NCBI GenBank assembly: GCA_016710385.1
Contig: JADJVX010000017.1
Coordinates: 868,001-932,000 of the forward strand
Source: Actinomycetales bacterium
GTDB taxonomy: Bacteria; Actinomycetota; Actinomycetes; Actinomycetales; Dermatophilaceae
Direction of reading: 5' to 3'
Length of the DNA stretch: 64,000 nucleotides
Position 1 is the first letter of the stretch. Every line of letters begins with the position of its first letter. This document shows, piece after piece, positions 7,973 to 16,633 of this stretch. The notes under the pieces were generated by a model. It was not told the origin of the DNA. It was given only the letters and a program-made list of their open reading frames with translations, and did no database searches. The position numbers were made by a program, and so were the translations under genes.

Positions 7973-8388
7973 CGCCCACCGTCGAACCGGTTGGGAGCAT
8001 CCACGTTCACGGCCACGGTCACGGCCATCAACGCAGTTGACGGGCCGGCACGACAACGGCACGAGCGTCGACCACCGGAAGGTGCAGCTCGCGATCACCG
8101 GGACACTTCGCCGAGTCATCCCGGCTATGCCGACCGTGCCGCAGGACGCACCCTTGGCATAGTCAGGCAGAGACCTGCCGCGTCAGAAGGTGCCGGCGCT
8201 GCTCGCTGGCGAACTGGCAACCACATGCCTCGAGCCAGCCTCGACCACATCGAAGTCGATCTCGTGCTGCGCGCGGCCCGGCCGGTCAACTGGCGGCGCT
8301 GCGACGACAAAGAGCAGCTCGTCAAGCGCTTGGCAGGAGCGTTCGCGGCTGGCCCGACGGTGCGGCGGCGGCGGCAGACAGCAGCCTG
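7973..8388. other. gene-free stretch, nothing recognisable
   Basis: 416 bases between HNH copy 1 and the HAD gene. Short open frames on both strands have no family resemblance and atypical composition. No hairpin terminator, tRNA or repeat is evident, and it lacks the dispersed octamer. Confidence 0.5.
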
Positions 8389-9045
8389 TCAGGCGCCTGG
8401 CAGGAGCTTTGCGCGGAGGTCGTCCATCGTCGGCGCGACGGCATACGGACCAGCGGCCTCGATTGCTGCGCGTTCCCCCGCTCCCCAGAGCACGCCGATC
8501 CCCTGCATGCCGGCCGCGCGGGCCGCGAGAATGTCGACCGCGGCGTCCCCGACGTAGGCAGCTCGGTCGACCGACCCGCCGGCCTGGCCCAGAGCGAGCA
8601 GCAGCGGCGCCGGGTCGGGCTTGTGGACCGGGGTGTCCTCCATCGTGACCAAGACGGGCACGAGCTCGGCGAGTCCGCAGCGTTCGAGGGCGAGCAGTGC
8701 CGGGTCGCGCCGCTTGGAGGTCGCCACCGCAACCCCGACGCCGGCGGCGTGCAGCGCGCGCAGCAGGTCGTCGGCGCCGGCATACGGCTGGATGAGGTGC
8801 GGATGCGCCTCGTTCCACACGGTGTAGCTGGCAAAGAGCGCGTCGGCCCGCTCGGCATCGACCTCGCGCCAACACTCGATGAGCGGGCGTCCGATGAAGG
8901 CGAGGACCCGCCGCTCGTCGAGTTCGTGCCCGAGCACCTCGCGGGCCGCGTGCTGATAGGAGGCGACGATCAACCCGATCGTGTCGACGAGCGTGCCGTC
9001 CAGGTCGAAGACAACGGTGGACCAGGGCGGTGACACGGACGGCAT
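8389..9045 (-). CDS. HAD-superfamily phosphatase (phosphoglycolate phosphatase-like)
   Basis: A 218-residue HAD hydrolase. Motif I is FDLDGTLVD at residues 13-21 (nucleophile Asp14, acid Asp16). Motif II is the Thr/Ser of VAVATSKR near 109, motif III the Lys in HKPDP, and motif IV GDAAVDI. The helical cap between motifs I and II places it with the Gph/PpaX group, which hydrolyse small phosphate esters such as 2-phosphoglycolate or serve pyrophosphatase roles. The ATG at 9045 is itself embedded in a copy of the dispersed octamer (9040-9047). It is probably co-oriented with, but separate from, the thioesterase gene upstream. Confidence 0.88.
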   Translation of the reverse strand: MPSVSPPWSTVVFDLDGTLVDTIGLIVASYQHAAREVLGHELDERRVLAFIGRPLIECWREVDAERADALFASYTVWNEAHPHLIQPYAGADDLLRALHAAGVGVAVATSKRRDPALLALERCGLAELVPVLVTMEDTPVHKPDPAPLLLALGQAGGSVDRAAYVGDAAVDILAARAAGMQGIGVLWGAGERAAIEAAGPYAVAPTMDDLRAKLLPGA

Positions 9046-9087
9046 ACCGGGCAGTTTAGGGGCGCCGCGGATCCGGTCCGGCTGGGG

Positions 9088-9615
9088 CTACCGGCCGGAT
9101 GGAGCCGCCACAGCGCCCTGCTCGGCCACCGGGGCTGCCTCGGCCGCGTCAGCCACCGGGGCCGCGTCGGGAACGACCCACGGCGTGCCGACCCGGAAGA
9201 CGCGTGCGAGCGCGGTCGCGATGTGACGGCCGTCGGGGTATTTCTCACCGAAAGCGTGCACGTCGATGCGGTAGACCGCGGTGCGCCCGGTGCGGTTGAT
9301 CTCGACGCCCTCACAGACCAGCGTGTCGCCCAGCGAGCCGGCGTTGAGGAACTCAGTGTGCACGTCCTGTGCCACCGCGAGGGTGCCGTGGCTGTTGCTC
9401 ACCGCCGCATGGACGACGTCGACGAGGGCCATCATGACGCCGCCGTGAGCGGTGCCGGGGGCGTTGAGCAGCCGCTCCGTGACGAGCATGGTGGCGCGGG
9501 CGTAGCCGGCGCGGATGGAGTCGAAGCGGATCCCGAGGAAGTCGGCGACCGGGTCGGTGGCGAGCATCGCTGCCAGCGCGGGGTCGATGGGCTCGAAGCG
9601 GCTTTCGTCGGTCAT
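9088..9615 (-). CDS. paaI: PaaI-family (hotdog-fold) acyl-CoA thioesterase
   Basis: A 175-residue single hotdog-fold protein. The catalytic loop APGTAHGGVMMALVDVV near residues 52-68 carries the conserved His-Gly-Gly and Asp of PaaI-type thioesterases, which hydrolyse phenylacetyl- and hydroxyphenylacetyl-CoA. A conserved T.F.....GD.L block follows. The last ~25 residues are an Ala/Val/Pro-rich tail beyond the fold. It lies 42 nt upstream of the HAD gene on the same strand and divergent from the metalloprotease. No other phenylacetate genes are visible, so its role may be general acyl-CoA housekeeping. Confidence 0.85.
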   Translation of the reverse strand: MTDESRFEPIDPALAAMLATDPVADFLGIRFDSIRAGYARATMLVTERLLNAPGTAHGGVMMALVDVVHAAVSNSHGTLAVAQDVHTEFLNAGSLGDTLVCEGVEINRTGRTAVYRIDVHAFGEKYPDGRHIATALARVFRVGTPWVVPDAAPVADAAEAAPVAEQGAVAAPSGR

Positions 9616-9765
9616 CCCCCGAGCATAGGGATGCCCTCCACCACCGGTATGCCGTGCCCCGGCTCACCCGGGTCGTCGAGTCCGCCTCCTGAAACCCTGT
9701 CGCGAACGAACTACCGCGAGGTAACCTCCTCCCACTCGGGGCACCACACCATCAAGGGGAACCAC

Positions 9766-10761
9766 ATGACCTCACGTACCCGCCGGCGCGTGCTCACCAG
9801 CACCCTGTCGGCCGCGGCTCTGGGGCTCGGCCTGCTCACCAGCGCCGGCGCCACCGGAGTCACCAACGCCGCGCCACCACCGGCCCGCGTTGCCTCGCCT
9901 GCGGTGCAGGCATGCGAGGACTCCACGGCATACCCGTTCTTGTCTGCCTCCTCCTCGGGCGCGCGGGTGCGCGACGGCTCGGCCGCCAAGGAGCCCAAGC
10001 TCTACCCGGACAACCAGGCCAATGCCTACGGGGCGCTCAAGGACAGCCCGCGGATGCCCAACGGATCGGTGACGATCCCGACCGTTTTCCACGTCGTGTC
10101 CGACCACGAGCTCAGCACTGCCGAGAAGACCCGCTGGGAGGGCATGATCGCCGCCCAGATGCAGGTGCTCAACGACTCGTTCGCCGGCCGCACGGCCGAG
10201 GTCGCGGCCGACTCGCCGTTCCGGTTCGGCCTGACCAAGATCACCTGGACGGTCAACGCCGCGTGGTATCACGTCACCCCCGGCAAGGTCGAGCGTGACA
10301 TGAAAGCCGCTCTCTATGAGGGCGATTCGCGCACCCTGAATGTCTACAGCGCCGACATCGGCGATGGCCTGCTCGGTTGGGCCTACTTCCCGAAGGGCTA
10401 CAACAACGGGCGCGACTACATCGACGGCGTGGTCATGCTCGACGAGTCGATGCCCGGCGGCACGGTCACCCGCTACAACGGCGGCGACACCCTCACCCAC
10501 GAGGTCGGCCACTGGATGATGCTCGAGCACACCTTCGCCCACGGCTGCGCGTCCTCGGGCGACTGGGTGGAGGACACCCCCAAGGAAGCCCAACCGCAGT
10601 TCGGCTGCCCCGAGGGTGCCGACTCGTGCCTGGCTCCCGGGCTCGACCCGATCCACAACTTCATGGACTACTCGGTCGATGACTGCATGAACCACTTCAC
10701 CCCCGGTCAGGTGGAGCGGATGAACGACGCCTGGATCGCCTTCCGAGACCCGACGAAGTAG
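9766..10761 (+). CDS. secreted M43-type zinc metalloprotease
   Basis: A 331-residue secreted protein. The basic N-terminus SRTRRRVLTS and hydrophobic run ending near ATGVTNAA form a signal peptide. The zinc site is THEVGHWMMLEH near residue 245 (HExxHxxxxxH) and the Met-turn region is HNFMDYS near 305; both are typical of pappalysin/cytophagalysin-type M43 proteases. The Gly usual at the eighth position of the zinc motif is Met here. Cys residues around the active site should form disulfides. The start at ATG 9766 is supported by AAGGGGA 6 nt upstream. It stands alone and ends at a strong hairpin. Its substrate is unknown. Confidence 0.9.
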   Translation: MTSRTRRRVLTSTLSAAALGLGLLTSAGATGVTNAAPPPARVASPAVQACEDSTAYPFLSASSSGARVRDGSAAKEPKLYPDNQANAYGALKDSPRMPNGSVTIPTVFHVVSDHELSTAEKTRWEGMIAAQMQVLNDSFAGRTAEVAADSPFRFGLTKITWTVNAAWYHVTPGKVERDMKAALYEGDSRTLNVYSADIGDGLLGWAYFPKGYNNGRDYIDGVVMLDESMPGGTVTRYNGGDTLTHEVGHWMMLEHTFAHGCASSGDWVEDTPKEAQPQFGCPEGADSCLAPGLDPIHNFMDYSVDDCMNHFTPGQVERMNDAWIAFRDPTK

Positions 10762-10825
10762 CACTGGGTCTGCACGACCGTTCTGCACGACCTTCTTTCT
10801 GCACGACCTCTTCGACATGACCAAC

Positions 10826-10856
10826 GGGCGCCCGGCGAGAGTCTCGCCGGGCGCCC
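10826..10856 (+). terminator. hairpin terminator after metalloprotease
   Basis: A perfect inverted repeat of 15 nt (10826-10840 with 10842-10856), a GC-rich stem that may also serve the convergent arsM gene ending at 10927. Confidence 0.8.
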
Positions 10857-10926
10857 TCCGTCTGGCAAGGCGACCCCAGAGCCCGACGCCGCTCCGACGC
10901 ACCCCTGACGTTGCGCGGACGTTCAC

Positions 10927-11835
10927 TCAGGCAGGTTTGACCGCCCTGACGAAAGCACTGGCGAAGGCACCGTCGAGCAGGGCCACGGCAGAGTCGACAT
11001 CCACACCATCCGGGAGCTCGGACGGCGCGAGGCTCGCGGCGAGTTCGGCCAAGTCCACCGTCGAATAGGTGCGAGTTACCTCGACCGCGGCATCCTCGAA
11101 ACCCGCGGCGCGCAACCGAGCGACATAGTCGCTGTCCAGCAGCGCCCCGGCAACACAACCGGTCCACAGCGCCACCAGGCCAGCCATCTGCGCCGGAAGC
11201 GGTCGCAGCAGGACGATGTCGGAGACCGCCAACCGTCCGCCCGCGCGCAGCACCCGGAATGCTTCGGCGAACACTCGGTCCTTGTCGGGGGTGAGGTTAA
11301 TGACGCAGTTGGAGATGACGACATCGACGCTTTCCTCCGGCAACGGAACGGCCTCAATGGTGCCGAGGAGGAACTCGGCGTTGTCGATGCCCGCCTCGGC
11401 CTGGTGACGTCGCGCGAGCGCCAGCATCTCGGGGGTCATGTCCAGCCCGTATGCCGTGCCGCCCGGGGCCACCCGCCGCGCCGACAGCAGCACATCTAGT
11501 CCACCCCCCGAGCCGAGATCGAGGACGACCTCGCCGGGAGACATCTGCGCCAACGCCGTGGGATTGCCGCACCCGAGCGAGGCGGCCAGGGCTCCAGCCG
11601 AGGGAGCCTCGGCGACGGCATACAGGTCCCGACTGATCGGGTCCTCGGGCCCCAGGCCGCGCGGCTCGGAGCCGCAGCAGGAGGTGGGTCCGCAGCAGGA
11701 CGCACGCTCGGTGGGAGCCAGCAGCGAGGTCTGGGCCGCGTGTGCGTAGCGGCCTCGCACCGCCTCGTGCACTGCTGACGCATCAGCCGGATCGAGACGT
11801 GCGCTCTCGGGGGTCGGTGCGGCCGCGGCGTCCAT
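10927..11835 (-). CDS. arsM: arsenite methyltransferase
   Basis: A 302-residue class I SAM methyltransferase of the ArsM type. Before the catalytic domain lies a Cys-rich segment ASCCGPTSCCGSEPRG (about residues 45-60), typical of bacterial ArsM. The SAM-binding motif VLDLGSGGGLD is near 108, then GLDMTPEM, and the arsenic-binding Cys is in VISNCVINL. A second conserved Cys is in LWTGCVAGAL. The enzyme converts As(III) to methylated, volatile species in the cytoplasm. It is divergent from an ArsR gene across 75 nt containing a palindrome, so arsenite-responsive control is likely. No efflux pump is adjacent. Confidence 0.93.
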   Translation of the reverse strand: MDAAAAPTPESARLDPADASAVHEAVRGRYAHAAQTSLLAPTERASCCGPTSCCGSEPRGLGPEDPISRDLYAVAEAPSAGALAASLGCGNPTALAQMSPGEVVLDLGSGGGLDVLLSARRVAPGGTAYGLDMTPEMLALARRHQAEAGIDNAEFLLGTIEAVPLPEESVDVVISNCVINLTPDKDRVFAEAFRVLRAGGRLAVSDIVLLRPLPAQMAGLVALWTGCVAGALLDSDYVARLRAAGFEDAAVEVTRTYSTVDLAELAASLAPSELPDGVDVDSAVALLDGAFASAFVRAVKPA

Positions 11836-11848
11836 ACGGGTTCCTTAC

Positions 11849-11868
11849 TGATTAGATGGTTGTCTAAT
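11849..11868. promoter_or_regulatory. palindromic operator between arsM and arsR
   Basis: A perfect inverted repeat GATTAGA (11849-11855) / TCTAATC (11862-11868) with a 6-nt spacer, AT-rich against the local background. A second imperfect dyad, TTGA...TCAA, spans about 11882-11900. It is the probable ArsR site controlling both genes. Confidence 0.65.
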
Positions 11869-11910
11869 CACAAGAGTGATCCTTGATTCGATATCTGTCA
11901 AACTACGGGT

Positions 11911-12282
11911 ATGACTGCGCACGCTCCGACCGCCTCCGGAGGATCCGCCTCCGGAGGATCCGCGACCGACTGCTGCGCACTGGCAGACCCGCCGCTGGAT
12001 GCCGCCAGCTCCCAGGCATTCGCGCCCATCTTCAAGGCGCTGGGTGACCCGGTCCGCCTGCGCCTGCTGTCCCTCATCGTCGCCCAGGGTGAGGTCTGCG
12101 TCTGCGATCTCGTCGCGGCGTTCGCTGTGTCGGCGCCGACCATCTCCCACCATCTCAAGGTCCTCCGCGAAGCAGGCCTGGTCGACAGTGAGCGACGGGG
12201 CACGTGGGTCTACTACCGGGCCCGCATGCAGACCCTGGATCGGCTGGCGACCCTGCTCGGACCGTCGCCCCGCCGGGGATAG
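11911..12282 (+). CDS. arsR: ArsR-family arsenic-responsive repressor
   Basis: A 123-residue winged-helix repressor. The ArsR metal-sensing signature is EVCVCDLVAAF near residues 63-73 (two Cys), and the recognition helix is SAPTISHHLKVLREAGLV. A Cys pair TDCCALADPP near the N-terminus matches the third ligand region seen in actinobacterial ArsR proteins. An 8-9 bp direct repeat encodes SGGSASGGSA at residues 9-18. It probably derepresses arsM and itself on binding arsenite. The palindrome at 11849-11868 is the expected operator. The downstream uracil-DNA glycosylase starts 10 nt later, so read-through is likely. Confidence 0.92.
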   Translation: MTAHAPTASGGSASGGSATDCCALADPPLDAASSQAFAPIFKALGDPVRLRLLSLIVAQGEVCVCDLVAAFAVSAPTISHHLKVLREAGLVDSERRGTWVYYRARMQTLDRLATLLGPSPRRG

Positions 12283-12292
12283 GTTGGCGGGT

Positions 12293-12970
12293 GTGAGCCC
12301 GCGACCCCTGACCGATCTCGTGCATCCGTCGTGGGCGGGCGTGTTGAGCAGCCAGGAGGGCACCCTGGCTCGGCTCGGCGAGTTCCTGCGGGGGGAGCTT
12401 GCAGCCGGCCGGGGTTACCTGCCGGCCGGAGAGCACGTGCTCCGGGCGTTTGCCCAGCCGCTGGACGCCGTGCGGGTGCTCATCGTCGGCCAGGACCCCT
12501 ATCCCACTCCGGGGCACCCGGTCGGGTTGAGCTTCTCGGTCGCGCCCGATGTCGCTCCGATCCCCCGGAGCCTGGCCAACATCTACCAGGAACTCGGCAC
12601 CGATCTGGGCCTGCCGCGACCGAGCACCGGTGACCTCGGCCCATGGGCCGAGCGCGGGGTGCTCCTGCTCAACCGCGTGCTCACCGTCGGCCCGGGCAAG
12701 CCCGGCAGCCACCGGGGTCGGGGCTGGGAAGAACTCACGGCAGCGGCCATCGCCGGCCTCGTCGCGCGCGGCGGCCCGCTTGTGGCCATCCTCTGGGGCC
12801 GCGATGCCCGCAACCTGGGGCCGGCTCTCGGAGGGGTTCCGCGGATCGAGAGCGCCCACCCGTCACCGCTGTCGGCCCACTCGGGGTTCTTCGGCAGCCG
12901 GCCCTTCTCGCGGGCCAATGCCGCGCTCGTCGGGCAGGGCGCCGCCCCGCTGGATTGGAGCCTGCCGTGA
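12293..12970 (+). CDS. ung: uracil-DNA glycosylase (family 1)
   Basis: A 225-residue UDG. Motif A is VGQDPYPTPGHPVGLSFSV near residues 63-81 (catalytic Asp in GQDPY). Motif B is HPSPLSAHSGFFGSRPFSRAN near 190-210, the DNA-intercalating loop with catalytic His. It removes uracil from DNA in base-excision repair. The Pro after GQDPY, rather than the His of enteric Ung, is familiar in actinobacteria. I use GTG 12293, immediately before the SPRPLTDLVHPSW family N-terminus. Its last codons overlap the GTG of the SGNH hydrolase gene, indicating translational coupling. Confidence 0.95.
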   Translation: MSPRPLTDLVHPSWAGVLSSQEGTLARLGEFLRGELAAGRGYLPAGEHVLRAFAQPLDAVRVLIVGQDPYPTPGHPVGLSFSVAPDVAPIPRSLANIYQELGTDLGLPRPSTGDLGPWAERGVLLLNRVLTVGPGKPGSHRGRGWEELTAAAIAGLVARGGPLVAILWGRDARNLGPALGGVPRIESAHPSPLSAHSGFFGSRPFSRANAALVGQGAAPLDWSLP

Positions 12971-13890
12971 CCGGCGCCCCGGCCCCGCAGCTCTGGGAGC
13001 GCTACGTCGCGATCGGCGATTCGTTCAGCGAGGGGATGTGCGACCCGCTCGCGGCGCCGGGCACGGCATACGCGGCCGCCGGGCCGTCCCTGCCCGGGGG
13101 AGTGCATCGGTATGCCGGCTGGACCGACCGCCTGGCCGTGGCCCTCGACGTGGCCGCCCAGGCGCAGGGCCGCCGGACCCGATATGCCAACCTCGCCGTG
13201 CGCGGACGGCTGCTGGCCGACGTCGTCGGCCCGCAGGTGCAGGCCGCGATCGCGCTACGGCCCGACCTGGTGAGCATCGTCGGAGGCGGCAACGACCTGC
13301 TGCGCTCTTCGGTCGATGTCGATGCCCTCGCCGACCAGCTCGACGGCGCCGTGGCGGCACTTCGGGCCGCGGGGGCCGATGTGCTGATGGCCACGACGAT
13401 GGACCCGCGTGAGGCGCCCGTGATGAAGTACACGCGGGTGCGCTCGGCGGCATACACCGCCAATATCTGGGCCATCGCGCACCGGCACGGCGCCCACGTC
13501 ATCGACCAATGGACGATGGCGGCCCTGCGCGACTGGCGGCTGTGGGCACCCGACCGGATCCACCTCAACGCCGAGGGCCACCGCCGCATCGCACTGCACG
13601 CCCAGCATGCACTCGGGCATCCCACCGACGAGTCGGATTGGCGAACCCCGTTGCCGGACAAGCACCTTCCGACAGGTCGGGACGCCCTCGTCCGGGACGC
13701 TCAGTGGGTGCGGGAGCACGTCGCACCGTGGCTGCGGCGTCGGGTGCGTGGCGAGTCGTCCGGGGACCGGATGACCGCCAAGCAACCCGAGCTGGAGCTG
13801 CCTGCGCGCACCTGGGCCGGCCCGGCCGACCCGACCGATGCGGCTGATGCGGCCGGCGCGGCCTACCCGACTGACCCGCCTGACGCCTGA
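12967..13890 (+). CDS. SGNH/GDSL-family hydrolase
   Basis: A 307-residue SGNH hydrolase. Block I is AIGDSFSEG (nucleophile Ser near residue 17), block III the Gly-Gly-Asn of VGGGNDLL, and block V IHLNAEGHRRIA with catalytic Asp/His. There is no signal peptide, so it is probably cytoplasmic. The family hydrolyses esters such as lipids or acetylated sugars; the substrate is not evident. The final ~35 residues are low-complexity Ala/Asp/Pro encoded by short GAC/GCG-type repeats. It starts at GTG 12967, overlapping ung by 4 nt, and its 3' end overlaps the convergent MMPL gene by 28 nt. Confidence 0.88.
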   Translation: MTGAPAPQLWERYVAIGDSFSEGMCDPLAAPGTAYAAAGPSLPGGVHRYAGWTDRLAVALDVAAQAQGRRTRYANLAVRGRLLADVVGPQVQAAIALRPDLVSIVGGGNDLLRSSVDVDALADQLDGAVAALRAAGADVLMATTMDPREAPVMKYTRVRSAAYTANIWAIAHRHGAHVIDQWTMAALRDWRLWAPDRIHLNAEGHRRIALHAQHALGHPTDESDWRTPLPDKHLPTGRDALVRDAQWVREHVAPWLRRRVRGESSGDRMTAKQPELELPARTWAGPADPTDAADAAGAAYPTDPPDA

Positions 13891-15914
13891 GCGGGCGCTC
13901 CGGCCGACACCTTCCTCGGCCACCAGAACCGGTCACCGAGGAGCAGCGCGAGCGCCGGCACCAGCACGGTGCGCACCAGCAGGGTGTCGAGCAGCACGCC
14001 GAGGCAGATGATGACGCCGATTTGTGCGAGCACGACCAGCGGCAGCACCCCGAGCACGGCGAAGACCGCCGCCAGCAGGACTCCGGCGCTGGTGATCACG
14101 CCGCCGGTCGCGCCCAGGGCCCGCAGCATGCCCTCGCGTGACCCGTGGGTCGCCGCCTCCTCCCGCGCGCGCGTGACCAGGAAAATGTTGTAGTCGACGC
14201 CGAGGGCCACGAGGAACAGGAAGGTCAGCAGCGGCGCACCCGAGTCCAGGGCCGAGAACCCGAAGACCTTGGTGAAGATCCACCACGCGGCACCGATCGA
14301 CGCGAGGTAGGTCGCGACGACGGTGAGCGCGAGGATGATCGGCGCGACGATCGAGCGCAGCAACACCATGAGGGCGAGCAGCACGAGCCCGAGGATGAGC
14401 GGGAAGAGCAGCATCCGGTCGCGGCTAGATGCGTCGGCGACGTCGACCGCCTTGGCCTCGGTGCCACCGACATACGTTTCCGGTATGCCGTGCAGCGCCG
14501 CCCGCAGGTCGCGCACCGCCTGCCGGGCCGCTTCGGTGCCCGGCTCGGGACTGAGCACGACTGCCACCTGGTGCAGTGAGCCCGCGGTCGGGCCGGGGGC
14601 AGCACCGGAGACACCCGGCACGGTCTTGGCCGCGGCAACGACAGCGGCCGGGTCGCCAGCGGTGATGACGGCCACCGGGTCGGAGCTGCCTGCCGGGAAG
14701 GACTTGGCCAACCGCTCGGAGGCGCTGATCGCCTCGGGTTTGACGAGGAACTGGTCGGTCGCCGATAGGCCGGTCTTGACCTGGGTGAGCCCGAAGGCCA
14801 TGGCCGCGAGGATGACCAGAGTGCCCGCCACGAAGGCCGACGGCCGCTTGGCGACCTGGTCACCGACGCGGCGCCAGAACGACCGGGTCTCAACGAGGCT
14901 GGCCTGCCCCACGCGAGGCACCAGCGGCCAGAAGATCCAGCGCCCGAACAGCACAAGCACGGCCGGCAGGACGAAGAGTGCATAACCTGCGGCGACGAGG
15001 ATGCCGACCGCGCTGGCCAGGCCCAGGCCGCGGGTCGCCGGCAGCAGCGACAGCAGCAGGGTGAGCACCCCGAGGACGACCGTGGTCGCCGAGAGCATGA
15101 CGGCTTCTCCGGTATGCCGTAGCGCGGTGCGCATCGCGGCATACCGGTCCTCGTCCCGACGTAGCTCGTCGCGATACCGGGAGATGAGCAGCAGGGCGTA
15201 GTCGGTGCCCGCGCCGAAGACGAGCACGGACAGGATGCCGACCGTGGACTCGTCCCATGCGACGCCGGTCCACTGCAGGACCCGGGTGGCGAGCACTCCG
15301 GCGAGTTGGTCGGCCAGCCCCACGACGGTGAGCGGCACCAGCCAAAGCAGGGGGCTGCGGTAGGTGATGATGAGCAGCAGGCCCACGACGCTGGCCGTCG
15401 CGAGGAGCAGGCGGGTGTTGGCGCCGTCGAAGACCGCGCCGAGATCGGCCTGCACGGCGGCCGGGCCAGTGAGCTGGACCGAGACCCCCTCGGGCAACGA
15501 CTCCTTGAGCTGTGCGCGCAGGGCCTTGACGACCTTGATGTTGTCGGTGGCACTCGTCGACTTCACCGGCACGACCGAGAAGGCCGCCGAGCCGTCCTGG
15601 CTGGGCACCAGCGGACTGCCGCCCTGGATGCCCGGCGCGGTGCGCAGCGCCGCCACGGTCGCCGGCTCGAGGCTGCCGTCGTCGGCGGTGAAGAGCACCA
15701 GCGCCGAGGAGGAGTCCTTCGCCGGGAACTGCGCCTGCAACTCGACGACCCGGGCGCTCTCGGACCCGACCGGGAGGCTGTCCAGCGGTGATGCTGTGCG
15801 GGTGCCGGCCTTGAGCCCACCGATCAGTGCCCCGGCCACGAGCACGAAAAGCAGCGCAATCCACCAGGATCTGCCCCGGCGGATGAGCTGTGCGGGGCGA
15901 TCGAGAAGGGTCAT
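13863..15914 (-). CDS. MMPL/RND-family membrane transporter
   Basis: A 683-residue MMPL-type transporter with about 11-12 membrane spans in two repeated halves (roughly residues 15-345 and 350-670). Each half has one N-terminal span, an extracytoplasmic porter domain, then a five-span bundle. The charged intramembrane motif FGAGTDYALLLISRYRDEL in half one, and its counterpart ALGVDYNIFLVTRAREEA in half two, carry the Asp-Tyr pair used for proton coupling in MmpL proteins. Such proteins export lipids or drugs. It is divergent from a MarR gene across a palindrome-rich 127 nt, which suggests an inducible exporter. The substrate cannot be told. Confidence 0.9.
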   Translation of the reverse strand: MTLLDRPAQLIRRGRSWWIALLFVLVAGALIGGLKAGTRTASPLDSLPVGSESARVVELQAQFPAKDSSSALVLFTADDGSLEPATVAALRTAPGIQGGSPLVPSQDGSAAFSVVPVKSTSATDNIKVVKALRAQLKESLPEGVSVQLTGPAAVQADLGAVFDGANTRLLLATASVVGLLLIITYRSPLLWLVPLTVVGLADQLAGVLATRVLQWTGVAWDESTVGILSVLVFGAGTDYALLLISRYRDELRRDEDRYAAMRTALRHTGEAVMLSATTVVLGVLTLLLSLLPATRGLGLASAVGILVAAGYALFVLPAVLVLFGRWIFWPLVPRVGQASLVETRSFWRRVGDQVAKRPSAFVAGTLVILAAMAFGLTQVKTGLSATDQFLVKPEAISASERLAKSFPAGSSDPVAVITAGDPAAVVAAAKTVPGVSGAAPGPTAGSLHQVAVVLSPEPGTEAARQAVRDLRAALHGIPETYVGGTEAKAVDVADASSRDRMLLFPLILGLVLLALMVLLRSIVAPIILALTVVATYLASIGAAWWIFTKVFGFSALDSGAPLLTFLFLVALGVDYNIFLVTRAREEAATHGSREGMLRALGATGGVITSAGVLLAAVFAVLGVLPLVVLAQIGVIICLGVLLDTLLVRTVLVPALALLLGDRFWWPRKVSAGAPAQASGGSVG

Positions 15915-16002
15915 GCGAGACTCCGATGCTCTGTGAAGATTGCTGGATGTCAGGGTGGCGTGTCGAAGTTCTGTCTTACTCTGGCCGGAAACCAGCCAGA
16001 CA

Positions 16003-16039
16003 CTAGCCAGATGCTAGACAGCTAAGTAGATTAGTAATC
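16003..16039. promoter_or_regulatory. operator-like palindromes between MMPL and marR genes
   Basis: CTAGC-N5-GCTAG (16003-16017) and GATTA-G-TAATC (16029-16039), the latter ending 2 nt before the marR ATG and overlapping a TANNNT-like -10. AT-rich dyads of this size are typical MarR operators. Confidence 0.55.
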
Positions 16040-16041
16040 CA

Positions 16042-16551
16042 ATGAGCGATCACCTGTCAACCGGTCGAGCCGAATCGTCGGCTCCGATGCCGCACACGGC
16101 ATACGTGGCGCAGTGGCGCCAGACCGACACCCTGCGTGCCCTGCGCGAGTTGTTGTCGCTGGCCGAGCAGGTCGCCCCGGTGCTGGCCAGGCGGGCCGAC
16201 CTCGGCCAGACCGATCTGCGCGCCTTGGAGCTGCTCGTCGAGAGCCCGCACGGACCAGTCGAATTGGCCACCCGGCTCGGCGTCAGCTCGGCCGCGGCAT
16301 CGGGCATCGTCGACCGCATGGAGGCGCGCGGCCACGTCGTGCGAGCACCCCATCCCACCGACGGACGACGCACCCAAGTGGTGCTCACCCAGTCGGGCCG
16401 CGAGGAGTTGCTCGGCCATCTCGTGCCGATGTTCATGGTGCTGGCCGAGGTCGACAGCGCCCTGAGCGAATCCGATCGCGTTGTCGTGCAACGCTATTTG
16501 GACGGGGCAATTCGCGCCGTGCGATCGGTGCTCGGCCCCGGCCACCCGTAG
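16042..16551 (+). CDS. MarR-family transcriptional regulator
   Basis: A 169-residue winged-helix regulator. The recognition helix region ELATRLGVSSAAASGIVDRM is near residues 72-91 and the wing HPTDGRRTQVVLT near 103-115; both are diagnostic of MarR. A helix at each end forms the dimer interface. Divergent orientation from the MMPL exporter and dyads overlapping its own start suggest that it represses both and is released by a small ligand, possibly the transported compound. The ATG at 16042 follows AT-rich sequence without a Shine-Dalgarno, so the transcript may be leaderless. Confidence 0.9.
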   Translation: MSDHLSTGRAESSAPMPHTAYVAQWRQTDTLRALRELLSLAEQVAPVLARRADLGQTDLRALELLVESPHGPVELATRLGVSSAAASGIVDRMEARGHVVRAPHPTDGRRTQVVLTQSGREELLGHLVPMFMVLAEVDSALSESDRVVVQRYLDGAIRAVRSVLGPGHP

Positions 16552-16633
16552 GTCTCGGCTGAGTCCCGGCTCACCCGCCTTCCCTGTCCCCCAACGCGCG
16601 CGGACGGCATACCGGAGCATTAGGCTCCCGACC

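Noticed and set aside
7973..8388. 188-aa plus-strand ORF (7991-8557)
   Set aside because: It runs into the antisense of the HAD gene, has no family resemblance and no ribosome-binding site or leaderless promoter.
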